Positions 33,013-41,276 of a DNA stretch of 45,312 nt are shown in pieces. A program made the position numbers and the translations under genes. Position 1 is the stretch's first letter. Each line of letters starts with the position of its first letter. Source of the DNA: Bacteroidota bacterium (GTDB lineage Bacteria; Bacteroidota; Ignavibacteria; Kryptoniales; JAKASW01); the NCBI GenBank assembly GCA_021794075.1, contig JAJYRM010000020.1, positions 1 through 45,312 on the forward strand. Direction: 5' to 3'. Below the pieces are notes generated by a model. The model saw only the letters and a list, made by a program, of their open reading frames with translations. It searched no databases and was not told the origin of the DNA.

Positions 33013-34467
33013 ATGGAAAAATTGAAGGTTGCACTTGCGGGAACGTTCAGACCGATCTTTAAGGGCGACATGAAGTCAGTTCTTCGTCACAGCATAGATG
33101 TTCTCAAGAAAAAGAGTGTCGAGATGGGATTCGAGTTTATCCCCGTCGAGAAAGGGATGGAAACCCTCAGTGATGCCGAGGTGGTCGCGAAGGAACTCGA
33201 GGCGAAGAAAGCCGACCTTGTCATTATACAAAACTCGTCTTTCGCGGACGGAGACATGATTCTCCCGTTCTTCCACACTTCGCCGCGCCTGGCAGTCTGG
33301 GCGGTCGAAGAGACGACGGACAGCGGTCCTCTTCCGCTGAATTCATTCTGCGCGACCAACCTTTACGTCAGCATTGCTGGACGTTACAGCAACGGTTACG
33401 ACAAGCCGGTGAAATGGCTTTACGGGAACGCCGACACGGAGATGTTCAACAAGCGTTTTGAGACGACCGTCAGGGCGTTGACGGCCATAAAGAATCTAAA
33501 GGGCGCCAAAATTCTTCAGATTGGAGAAACAGAGTTCGGCTACCACGACCTCAAGTACGATACAGCGAAGCTGAATAAGATTTTCGGAGTATCGGTGGAG
33601 AGGCTCGAGCTCGACGAATTCTACGGCGAGTACGAAGCCGCCATGAAGAACGGCGCGATCGACGCGAAGGTCTCGGATATCAAGAAGGAAAGCAGCGGTA
33701 TTGTCGCGTCAGACGGTGACGTCAAGAAATCCGCAGGCGCTGAAGTGGCGTTCGAGAAGATCATAACGAAGCACAACGCTGCCGCCGTGAGCTTCAGATG
33801 CTGGCCCGATGTCCCGGGAAAAATCGGCCTCATGGTCTGTTCCACAATCGGCAGGCTGAATCAGGCTAACAGCGCGCTCGGTCCGGACAAGGTGGCGGCG
33901 ACCGAAACCGACGTCCTTGGCGCGATATCGATGATGACATTGAAGTATCTCACGAAGCGTGAAGTGGTCCTCATGGACCTCTCCGGATGGGACATTAAGA
34001 CTGATTCTATTTATATATGGCATTGCGGGAACATTCCGAAGAGCTGGTTCGACAAATCCGGCTTCAAGCTTTCCAACCATTTCAACCGCGACCAGATGGG
34101 AACCGTGCGCGAAGGGAAGATGAAGCCCGGCGAGCTGACAGCTCTCAGGTTCCTCGAGAGCGACGCGAGCGCATTCCTCGCCAACGGCAGCTTCTATGAG
34201 AGAGAGAAACCCATATACAAGGGCTGCAGCTCGTGGATGAACGACCTCAAGGTCAACGGTCAGCGGACGTCAAGCCAGGATTTCATGAACACGCTGCTGG
34301 TCAACGCGGTCCCGCACCACCTCGCTTACGTGGACGAAGACGTCACTACCGATGTCAATGAGTTCTGTTCGTGGCTCGGGATCGGTGTCATGAACCCGAT
34401 TCCTTACAAGGATTACTTGCAGATACCGGAACCAATTGGACCGCAGTTTGTAAATCCTAAACACTAA
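33013..34467 (+). CDS. L-fucose isomerase-like (COG2407-type) protein
   Basis: A 484-aa cytoplasmic protein of the fucose/arabinose isomerase superfamily. The landmarks are an N-terminal alpha/beta domain (ALAGTFRPIFKGDM, DLVIIQNSSFADGDMIL), an inner region with ILQIGETEFGYHD, SFRCWPDVPGKIGLMVCSTIGRLN and ATETDVLGAISMMTLKYL, whose Glu (ATETD) is a candidate metal ligand and catalytic residue, and WHCGNIPKSW toward the C-terminus. Members interconvert aldoses and ketoses such as fucose/fuculose, and in sulfoglycolysis a related isomerase acts on sulfoquinovose. It follows the GH2 gene by 54 bases and precedes a sugar kinase, so it probably makes the ketose that is then phosphorylated. The substrate is unknown. 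Confidence 0.75.
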   Translation: MEKLKVALAGTFRPIFKGDMKSVLRHSIDVLKKKSVEMGFEFIPVEKGMETLSDAEVVAKELEAKKADLVIIQNSSFADGDMILPFFHTSPRLAVWAVEETTDSGPLPLNSFCATNLYVSIAGRYSNGYDKPVKWLYGNADTEMFNKRFETTVRALTAIKNLKGAKILQIGETEFGYHDLKYDTAKLNKIFGVSVERLELDEFYGEYEAAMKNGAIDAKVSDIKKESSGIVASDGDVKKSAGAEVAFEKIITKHNAAAVSFRCWPDVPGKIGLMVCSTIGRLNQANSALGPDKVAATETDVLGAISMMTLKYLTKREVVLMDLSGWDIKTDSIYIWHCGNIPKSWFDKSGFKLSNHFNRDQMGTVREGKMKPGELTALRFLESDASAFLANGSFYEREKPIYKGCSSWMNDLKVNGQRTSSQDFMNTLLVNAVPHHLAYVDEDVTTDVNEFCSWLGIGVMNPIPYKDYLQIPEPIGPQFVNPKH

Positions 34468-34499
34468 GTTCTAAACTCTAAACAATTTCAGAAACCATA

Positions 34500-35717
34500 A
34501 TGACATCCGGTAATCTGCTTGTAGCTCAGGGAGGCGGACCGACGGCGGTTTTCAATTTCAGCCTACTTGGAGTGGTGGAAGAAGCAAAGCGATTGAAGTC
34601 AAAAGGAATTGGGAAAATCATAGGCGCTCTCAGGAGCATCGACGGCCTTCTCGATGAAGAGTTGATAGATTTGGGAAAAGAAAGTCGGTCGAACCTGAGG
34701 CAGGTTGCGTTGAAGCCCGGCGCTGCCCTCGGGTCGTGCAGGAGAAAAATGGAGGAAGAAGACTACGGAAGAATCGTCGAAGTCTTCAAGAGATATGATG
34801 TCCGCTATTTTTTCTACATCGGCGGTAACGGGTCGATGTACACTGTGCACAAGGTGGATCAGCTGGCGCGCTCCGTCGGTTATGAGCTCAACGCGATCGG
34901 CATCCCGAAGACCATCGACAACGATCTGGCGTATACCGATCACTGCCCCGGATTCGGAAGCGCGGCAAGATATTTCGCCTCCGTGACAAGGGAGATCGGC
35001 CTCGACGTGGCGTCCCTCCCTCCGCCGATTTCAGTCATCGAGACTCTCGGGCGGAATACCGGATGGCTTGCCGCATCGGCAGCGCTCGCGAAAGAAAACG
35101 AGGGGGACGCTCCCAATCTCATCTATGTGCCGGAAAGAGTTTTCAGCCTGCCGGACTTTCTCTCCGACGTCTCCAATGTGTACGATAAATGGGGACGCGC
35201 GGTGATCGTCGTTAGCGAAGGTCTGAAAGACAAATCCGGCCAGTATTTGGGAGGAGTCAACGCGAAGGCATCCAGAGACGGGTTCGGAAGAAACCTGCCA
35301 GGCGGGGCGTCGTCGTTTCTCGCGGCGAAGATCGCAGAGCAATTGAAGTTGCGTGCCCGAAGTGAGAAGCCGGGACTCGCGGCGAGGACCGGCGTGGAGT
35401 ACGTCTCCTCGGTAGACCGCAGGGAAGCTTACCTCGTCGGCCAGTCCGCGGTGCGCGCCGCCGTGAAGGGGAAGAGCGGCCTCATGATGACGCTCGAAAG
35501 AACCTCGGGAAATCGGTACAGCTGCAAAGTGGGCGAAGCCCCGCTTGAGAGAGTCGCGAAAGCAGAGAAATTCTTGCCCCCAGGTTTCATCAACAAGAGG
35601 GGCAATTACGTCACGGAGGCGTTCCTCCGTTATTGCCGTCCCATAGTGGGGGATTCGATCCGCAGTTTCCCAGATTTGTCCAAGTATCGACTCGCCTCTG
35701 CCGTATCGGGGAAATGA
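34500..35717 (+). CDS. 6-phosphofructokinase-superfamily kinase with altered active-site motif
   Basis: A 405-aa PfkA-fold enzyme. The phosphate-donor loop is VAQGGGPTAVFNF. The catalytic motif PKTIDND (136-142) has the Lys typical of pyrophosphate-dependent and related enzymes instead of Gly. At 108-112 the motif is GGNGS rather than GGDGT (ATP type) or the GGNDS(x)DT seen in related PPi-type enzymes, and the following Asp is replaced by Tyr (SMYT). These changes could alter the donor or the acceptor sugar. In this operon it would phosphorylate the ketose from the isomerase, not fructose-6-phosphate. Starts 32 bases after the isomerase gene without a strong ribosome site. Confidence 0.85.
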   Translation: MTSGNLLVAQGGGPTAVFNFSLLGVVEEAKRLKSKGIGKIIGALRSIDGLLDEELIDLGKESRSNLRQVALKPGAALGSCRRKMEEEDYGRIVEVFKRYDVRYFFYIGGNGSMYTVHKVDQLARSVGYELNAIGIPKTIDNDLAYTDHCPGFGSAARYFASVTREIGLDVASLPPPISVIETLGRNTGWLAASAALAKENEGDAPNLIYVPERVFSLPDFLSDVSNVYDKWGRAVIVVSEGLKDKSGQYLGGVNAKASRDGFGRNLPGGASSFLAAKIAEQLKLRARSEKPGLAARTGVEYVSSVDRREAYLVGQSAVRAAVKGKSGLMMTLERTSGNRYSCKVGEAPLERVAKAEKFLPPGFINKRGNYVTEAFLRYCRPIVGDSIRSFPDLSKYRLASAVSGK

Positions 35718-35733
35718 AGCGTCGGGATGAGAA

Positions 35734-36849
35734 GTGAAAGAAACGAATGTTTATATGCCTGAAAAGAGTGAAGATAGATTGAAGCCGGAAAATACGTCAG
35801 GGATTGAAAGTCAGATTTACGAAGGCGGTCTCGAATCGCACACGCTCTCCAACGGGAAAGGTATGAGCGTTACGATCATAAATTATGGAGCGGCGATCGC
35901 CAAGATCTTCGTGCCTGATCGTAATGGTAATATTGCCGATGTTGTTCTCGGGCACGATGACCCGACGGGATATGTCGGCGGCAGGTTCTATCTCGGAGCT
36001 ACAGTGGGACGCTTCGCGAACAGGATCGCGTCCGGTCATTTTCTGCTCAAGGGAAAAGAGTATCAGGTCACGAAGAACAGGAATGGAAACCTTCTGCACG
36101 GAGGGAATTCAGGTTTCGACAAGAAACTCTGGAAAACAAAAATCCTGGCCGATGAAAATCCCGCGGTAGAATTGACGCTCTCAAGCCCGGATGGGGACGA
36201 GGGATTTCCCGGTAACCTCGATGTGAAAATTGTGTACACGGTGACGCAGGATAACGAACTGCGAGTCGAATACGCCGCCGAGACAGACAAGACGACCATC
36301 ATCAACTTGACGAATCATGGTTACTTCAATCTAACGGGGTCCGCTGAAAACACGATATTGGACCACGTCCTGTCGATTAACGCGGACGCCTTCACTCCGA
36401 CGGACGACGGCGGGCTTCCGACCGGTGAAATCGTAAATGTGTCCGGGACACCGATGGATTTCAGGAAACTGACGGTCGTCGGTGAACGTATCGAAGAGGA
36501 TTATGGTCAACTGAATAACGGCAAAGGTTACGACAAAAATTTCGTCCTGAACCAGTATAACGGCAGAGTTCGGGAGGTCGCGGTCGTTTACGAACCGACC
36601 ACCGGCAGGGTTATGGAGGTTTTGACAGATCAGCCGGGCCTGCAATTCTACACTGGCAACTATCTCGACGGAGCCATGAAGGGGAAGAACGGGATTTACT
36701 ACAAGGAAAGGACCGGTCTCTGTCTCGAGTGCCAGCATTTTCCCGACTCACCTAACCACAAAAATTTCCCTTCTACAGTTCTCGACCCTGGTGATGTGTA
36801 CGGACAAACGACGATATACAAGTTCGCTGTAGACTTGAACAAGAAGTGA
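35734..36849 (+). CDS. galM: aldose 1-epimerase
   Basis: A 371-aa mutarotase that interconverts alpha and beta anomers, feeding the isomerase. Signatures are the NRIASGHFLLKGKEYQ region, LLHGGNSGFDKKLW (the HGG loop), LTNHGYFNLTG (catalytic His), DFRKL, and C-terminal LCLECQHFPDSPNHKNFP, which contains the catalytic Glu. GTG 35734 gives a short non-conserved extension, and ATG 35755 is an equally possible start. It lies 16 bases after the kinase gene. No signal peptide is evident, so it is cytoplasmic. Confidence 0.93.
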   Translation: MKETNVYMPEKSEDRLKPENTSGIESQIYEGGLESHTLSNGKGMSVTIINYGAAIAKIFVPDRNGNIADVVLGHDDPTGYVGGRFYLGATVGRFANRIASGHFLLKGKEYQVTKNRNGNLLHGGNSGFDKKLWKTKILADENPAVELTLSSPDGDEGFPGNLDVKIVYTVTQDNELRVEYAAETDKTTIINLTNHGYFNLTGSAENTILDHVLSINADAFTPTDDGGLPTGEIVNVSGTPMDFRKLTVVGERIEEDYGQLNNGKGYDKNFVLNQYNGRVREVAVVYEPTTGRVMEVLTDQPGLQFYTGNYLDGAMKGKNGIYYKERTGLCLECQHFPDSPNHKNFPSTVLDPGDVYGQTTIYKFAVDLNKK

Positions 36850-36890
36850 GTATGAAAGTTAGAACAAACTAGTAATGGAGATGCGTTAAC

Positions 36891-37928
36891 ATGGGTTCCA
36901 AACCCGATCAATTTTTATTTAAAGTTGAAGATTTCTTTCCCAAGAAACTGTTTTACGAGATCACCGATGTCAGGGTGGACAGTCGGGAAGAGATAATTAA
37001 ACAGGCGAAGAAAAGGAAACGCCGCGCGAAGCTCACCCGGGACGGCAAGCTGATAATTCTTGCCGCGGATCATCCGGGGAGAAGGGTGACGGCCCTACGT
37101 AATGACCCAATAGGCATGGGCGACAGGTTCGAATACCTAGGCCGTGTTCTGAGAGTCATAACTGACAGAGATTTCGACGGCGTGATGGCGACGACCGACA
37201 TGGTAGAGGATATTATCATAGTCGATTACCTCTACCAGAAAAAGACAGGCAAGAGCTTCCTCGATGAGAAAGTGATCATCGGTTGCATGAACCGCGGAGG
37301 TCACGCTGGTTCGCTGTATGAAATGGAGGACGTGTTCACTTCTTACACGCCGGAGAGCCTGAAGGCGATGAACCTCGACGGCGGTAAGATGATGTACAGG
37401 CTCGATCCTACTGACCACGGCTCGCTGATAACGATACGCGAATGCGCGAATGCGATAACGGAACTGGGTCGTCTCGGTTTGTATTCGTTTCTGGAACCCG
37501 CCACGGTTGAAAGCCGGGAAAAGAAGTACGCCTTCAAGACCGATCTTGAAACCCTGGTAAGGGACGCAGGCGCGGCCGCGGCGCTCGGCGAAACGGCGCT
37601 ATACACGTGGCTTAAGATTTCCTATAACGAAGATTTCGAACGAGTCGCGCGTTCTACCACTCTCCCGATCATGCTTCTCGGCGGGCCGGCGAAGGAATCC
37701 CCTGCCGAAACGATAAAATCGTTCGAGAAGGCGATGAAGTCCGCTCCCAATGTTCGAGGCGCGATGGTGGGCAGGAACGTTACATTCGTACAGGACGACG
37801 ATCCTCGCGCCGTGGCGATGGGACTGTCCGCGATAATCCACGACGGGTATTCCGTCGATCGGGCCATGGAATATATTGGCAAAAAGAGAGGCGAAGATAT
37901 GGATTTCTTCTCTGCTTGGTCCCGCTAA
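36891..37928 (+). CDS. Cgl0159-family class I-type aldolase
   Basis: A 345-aa (beta/alpha)8 enzyme. Family-type stretches are LIILAADHPGRRVTALR, DFDGVMATTDMVEDI, IIGCMNRGGHAG, MNLDGGKMMYRLD (a Lys in a strand end, candidate Schiff-base residue), ALYTWLKISYNED and IMLLGGPA, with RGAMVGRNV at the C-terminal phosphate site. Relatives in Actinobacteria are annotated as aldolases near inositol-type genes and likely split a phosphorylated keto-sugar derivative. Placed after isomerase, kinase and mutarotase genes, it would yield DHAP or a triose phosphate and an aldehyde for the aldehyde dehydrogenase. This is the last gene of the operon; no clear terminator was seen. Confidence 0.78.
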   Translation: MGSKPDQFLFKVEDFFPKKLFYEITDVRVDSREEIIKQAKKRKRRAKLTRDGKLIILAADHPGRRVTALRNDPIGMGDRFEYLGRVLRVITDRDFDGVMATTDMVEDIIIVDYLYQKKTGKSFLDEKVIIGCMNRGGHAGSLYEMEDVFTSYTPESLKAMNLDGGKMMYRLDPTDHGSLITIRECANAITELGRLGLYSFLEPATVESREKKYAFKTDLETLVRDAGAAAALGETALYTWLKISYNEDFERVARSTTLPIMLLGGPAKESPAETIKSFEKAMKSAPNVRGAMVGRNVTFVQDDDPRAVAMGLSAIIHDGYSVDRAMEYIGKKRGEDMDFFSAWSR

Positions 37929-38055
37929 TCAGGCTGCGCAAGAGATCTTACCTCAAACTTCCCTTCAGTCTCACAGCCTTCCAACTCAATAGAAAACTTA
38001 GATGAATGTGACGCCGTCGCTGGCGTTTACATTCCCGAATGAGAAAGGAATAGAA

Positions 38056-39312
38056 ATGTTGATCAAAAGACTTACCGCTTTTGTTGTCCTCCTATTTGTA
38101 GCGGTCGTGCCTCAGATGGCACTCGGGCAATCGGATGGTAACATATCGGGAAAGGTCACCGACGTCAGTACCGGCGAGGCTCTTCCGGGTGCGACAGTTT
38201 ACCTTAAAGGTACGAGCCTTGGCGCCTCCACCGGACTAAACGGTAACTACAAGATATTGAGCGTCCCCCCCGGTTCGTACACGATGCAAGTCAGCTACGT
38301 CGGTTACAAGGCGCGCCTGGTACCGATCAAGCTGACAGCCGGTGAACATCTCACTGAAGATGTGAAGCTGGAAGCCGTCGGCGTGCAGGGGAAGACTGTA
38401 GTGGTTACCGCGCAGGCGAGCGGACAGAATCAGGCGGTGAACGAGCAGCTTTCTTCAAAGAACATCGTAAACGTGGTTTCAGCGGCAAGAATAAAAGAAC
38501 TCCCTGATCTGAACGCAGCTGAGTCCGTAGGGAGGCTCCCCGGGGTTTTCCTCGTGAGATCTTACGGTGAGGGATCCGAGGTATCCATTCGTGGAATGGA
38601 ACCCAAGTATAACCGTGTCGAGATAGACGGTGTGCAAATGCCCTCCACGAGTTCTTCGGACAGATCTGTGGACATGAGTATGATATCGTCAGATATGCTT
38701 AGCGGCATTGAGTTGTTCAAGACCGTGACTCCAGATATGGACGCGGCAGTCATCGGCGGTACGGTCAACTTCCAAATCAGGGAAGCATCTGCGACTCCGA
38801 CAGGTGCTCCGAAGATCGAACTTTCCGCGCAGGGCGGCTATGATAATTTACAGGGGACTTACAATGACTATGTTTTTTCCGGGACGGTCGAGAAGAGATT
38901 CTTCGATAATAAATTGGGCGTGCTCGCTCAGGCAATAGTATCGCGTCGCAATCTCACCGCGGATATCTTTGGTGGAAGTTACGGCCTTTTGAAACAGAAC
39001 ACGTATGCTAATCCCGGGCCCGTAGTCCTGAACGGCATAAATCTCCAATACAAGCCGACGGAGAAACAGCTTTACAACGGGACTTTTGTATTGGATTATG
39101 AATGGACGGGCGGCAAGGTGGATTTCTTCAATGTGCTGAGCCGCAGCACTCAGGCGACTGAAACCTTCAGCCAAAATTACAGCATACAAAACGGAGGCAT
39201 CTCATACGGTGCTTCCAATTTTACACCGATCGAGAATTTCATAACGAATATTTTGGACCTACACCAGAAGGTGCTTTCTTTCAATATGGATGCGAGAATC
39301 TCTCATGCTTAA
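38056..39312 (+). CDS. TonB-dependent receptor, N-terminal part (nonsense-truncated)
   Basis: A 418-codon frame from ATG 38056 (ribosome site AAAGGAA) to an in-frame TAA. Contents in order: signal peptide (about residues 1-24, ending MALGQ), a carboxypeptidase-regulatory-like domain (ISGKVTDVSTGEALPGATVYLKG...GNYKILSVPPGSY), and the plug domain (RIKELPDLNAAESVGRLPG, EVSIRGMEPKYNRVEIDG, SGIELFKTVTPDMDAAVIGGTVNF). The first barrel strands follow and stop mid-barrel at DARISHA. The reading frame continues unchanged after the TAA. Alone this part could not form a channel. Such SusC/FecA-like proteins import glycans or cofactors through the outer membrane. It lies 127 bases after the sugar operon. 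Confidence 0.85.
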   Translation: MLIKRLTAFVVLLFVAVVPQMALGQSDGNISGKVTDVSTGEALPGATVYLKGTSLGASTGLNGNYKILSVPPGSYTMQVSYVGYKARLVPIKLTAGEHLTEDVKLEAVGVQGKTVVVTAQASGQNQAVNEQLSSKNIVNVVSAARIKELPDLNAAESVGRLPGVFLVRSYGEGSEVSIRGMEPKYNRVEIDGVQMPSTSSSDRSVDMSMISSDMLSGIELFKTVTPDMDAAVIGGTVNFQIREASATPTGAPKIELSAQGGYDNLQGTYNDYVFSGTVEKRFFDNKLGVLAQAIVSRRNLTADIFGGSYGLLKQNTYANPGPVVLNGINLQYKPTEKQLYNGTFVLDYEWTGGKVDFFNVLSRSTQATETFSQNYSIQNGGISYGASNFTPIENFITNILDLHQKVLSFNMDARISHA

Positions 39313-41016
39313 AATGAGAATATTAATCCGGGTTACTGGAGCGTCGGGTTCAGCCAAACTGTCGGAAACATCAGTGGTGTGAACAACAGGCTGAGTCCGG
39401 TTGTAATCGCTCAGCAAGCGGCGACGCACGCCATCTTCGACAGTACATACTTGGATGGGATAAGTACGAACAGCAGTTTTACAAGGCAGAGGAACATCGG
39501 GGCTTCGCTGGATTTCACGAGGAATTTCAATCTTTCCAACCAAATTACGACGATACTTAAGTTTGGTGGAATGTACAGAGGAACTTATCGTTCCTATGAT
39601 TACGCCGATGGGGGTGGGACTCTTCTTTACCCTGGTGATGCAGGAGCACGTGCGGCCGTGGTCAAGGCCATGCCATGGATGACGCAGCCTCCATACAACA
39701 TAGATACTTCGGGGTTTGCGCAATTCCCATTTTCAATGTTTTTCGATCGTTCAAATAGCTTTCACACCTTTCTGGGCGGCAATTACGGAATGCTGGGATA
39801 CCCTACCAATCTCGGGGTGTTGAATCAGCTTATCAACACGGTGATTGCTTCACAGGAAGGCCAGAGAGCAGTAACCTCAGGGGCGTACTACCCAGATACT
39901 TACGGGCCCGTCGCCAATCATTACGCGGGCTACGAATACAGGAGCGCTGCGTACATAATGGCCACGATAAATCTGGGTCACGACTTGTCTCTGATTCCAG
40001 GAGTTCGATACCAGGGACTAAAGACGGTTTATACCGCCGCATACATTCCTGCCACCTTCATCGGCAACACGTATCCATTTCCATATCCGAAACAGGATTA
40101 TGTCGACACCACCGTGACAGAATATCATGGATACTGGCTCCCGGACGTGAGTCTTAGGTACCAGCCTTTCTCATGGGCAGACATCAGGTTGTCATATACG
40201 AATACTCTATCTTATCCCGACTTCGGTTACATCATACCAAAGATTCAGGTTGGTCTGAACACCGTCAGCTGGAACAATTACATGTTGAAGCCTGCGCGCT
40301 CTCAGAACTACGACATTGCGCTTTCTATTTATGATAACAGCATCGGACTGATCTCTATCGATCCGTTCCTGAAGAGGATAACCGACGTAATATTTCCGAC
40401 TGGCGGATTCGGCATCACGAATCCATCTCTTTATCCTCCGATCCCGGCTTACACCATAGGTTACGAGCTCACAAGCACACAAATCAACAATCCTACGCCG
40501 GTCAACCTCTGGGGAATTGAAGCTGAATGGCAAACCCACTTTTGGTATTTGCCGTCCGTCTTGAGCGGTCTGGTGATGACCGTAAACTACACACACATTT
40601 TCTCCCAGGCGGAATATCCGTTTACGATTGTCTACCAGGGATCCTTCCCGAACTTCACAAAAACATATGTCGATACGTCCTTTACCTCAAGGATGTATGA
40701 TCAACCTTCGGACCTGGCGAATCTTTCCGTCGGGTATGATTACAAAGGTTTCTCCGCCAGAGTATCTATGATATATCAGTCGGACGTTTTTAGCGGCAAC
40801 AACTGGTTTGCGGAGCTTCGCCAAACAAAATCCACCTATGTGCGCTGGGATTTTTCCGCGAAGCAGAATCTTCCGTGGCGGGGAGTCGAGGCATACCTCG
40901 ACATTTTGAACCTTAACGGCGAGCCGGATATTACAGTGGTGGAAGGAAATGGCTACCCGACAAGTGATCAGTCTTACGGTTTGACAGCTGATGTCGGATT
41001 GCGCTGGAGTTTCTGA
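39313..41016 (+). pseudogene. TonB-dependent receptor, C-terminal barrel part after the in-frame stop
   Basis: The same frame resumes directly after the TAA at 39310-39312 with NENINPGYWSVGFSQ and runs 567 codons to TGA, giving an intact product of about 985 aa with the upstream part. It consists of beta-barrel strands: SYTNTLSYPDFGY, YKGFSARVSMIYQSD, and a terminal GLTADVGLRWSF whose last Phe is typical of outer-membrane barrels. The first in-frame start is GTG 39379, without a ribosome site. One point change therefore separates it from a working receptor. It could be a recent loss, a strain polymorphism or a sequencing error. Confidence 0.8.
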
Positions 41017-41151
41017 GCTTCGCTGTGAGCCCCGATAACATCAGACAACCAGTTGCGTAAAGGTAAGCCACCCTCTGACCGGCGGATGAAAAAAGCGTAG
41101 AGCTGCCGGTCTCGAGGTAAGAATCCACTTGTGAGGCATTTCCAATCTCTA

Positions 41152-41229
41152 AGGAGGTGATCAGTTCAGATTGCTCAATACATTTTCCTTTTCAAACGAT
41201 CCATGTCTACCTCATTATAAGGGGTGATC
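41152..41229 (+). other. perfect Shine-Dalgarno sequence and short frame in the leader of the beta-helix gene
   Basis: AAGGAGGTGATC (41152-41163) complements the 3' end of bacterial 16S rRNA over 12 bases. It is 114 bases before the gene's own start. A similar AAGGGGTGATC is at 41219-41229. A TTG at 41171 opens an 18-codon frame ending at TGA 41225-41227, followed by nine T. Confidence 0.4.
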
Positions 41230-41276
41230 GCACCGTCTTTTTTTTTCACAATCCACTTACAAAAGGGAGAAATAAT

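Noticed and set aside
27947-37928. Firm call of a sulfoquinovose (sulfo-EMP) operon
   Set aside because: The enzyme order fits, but no sulfoquinovosidase, sulfonate exporter or sulfonate-binding signature could be shown from sequence; kept only as one hypothesis.
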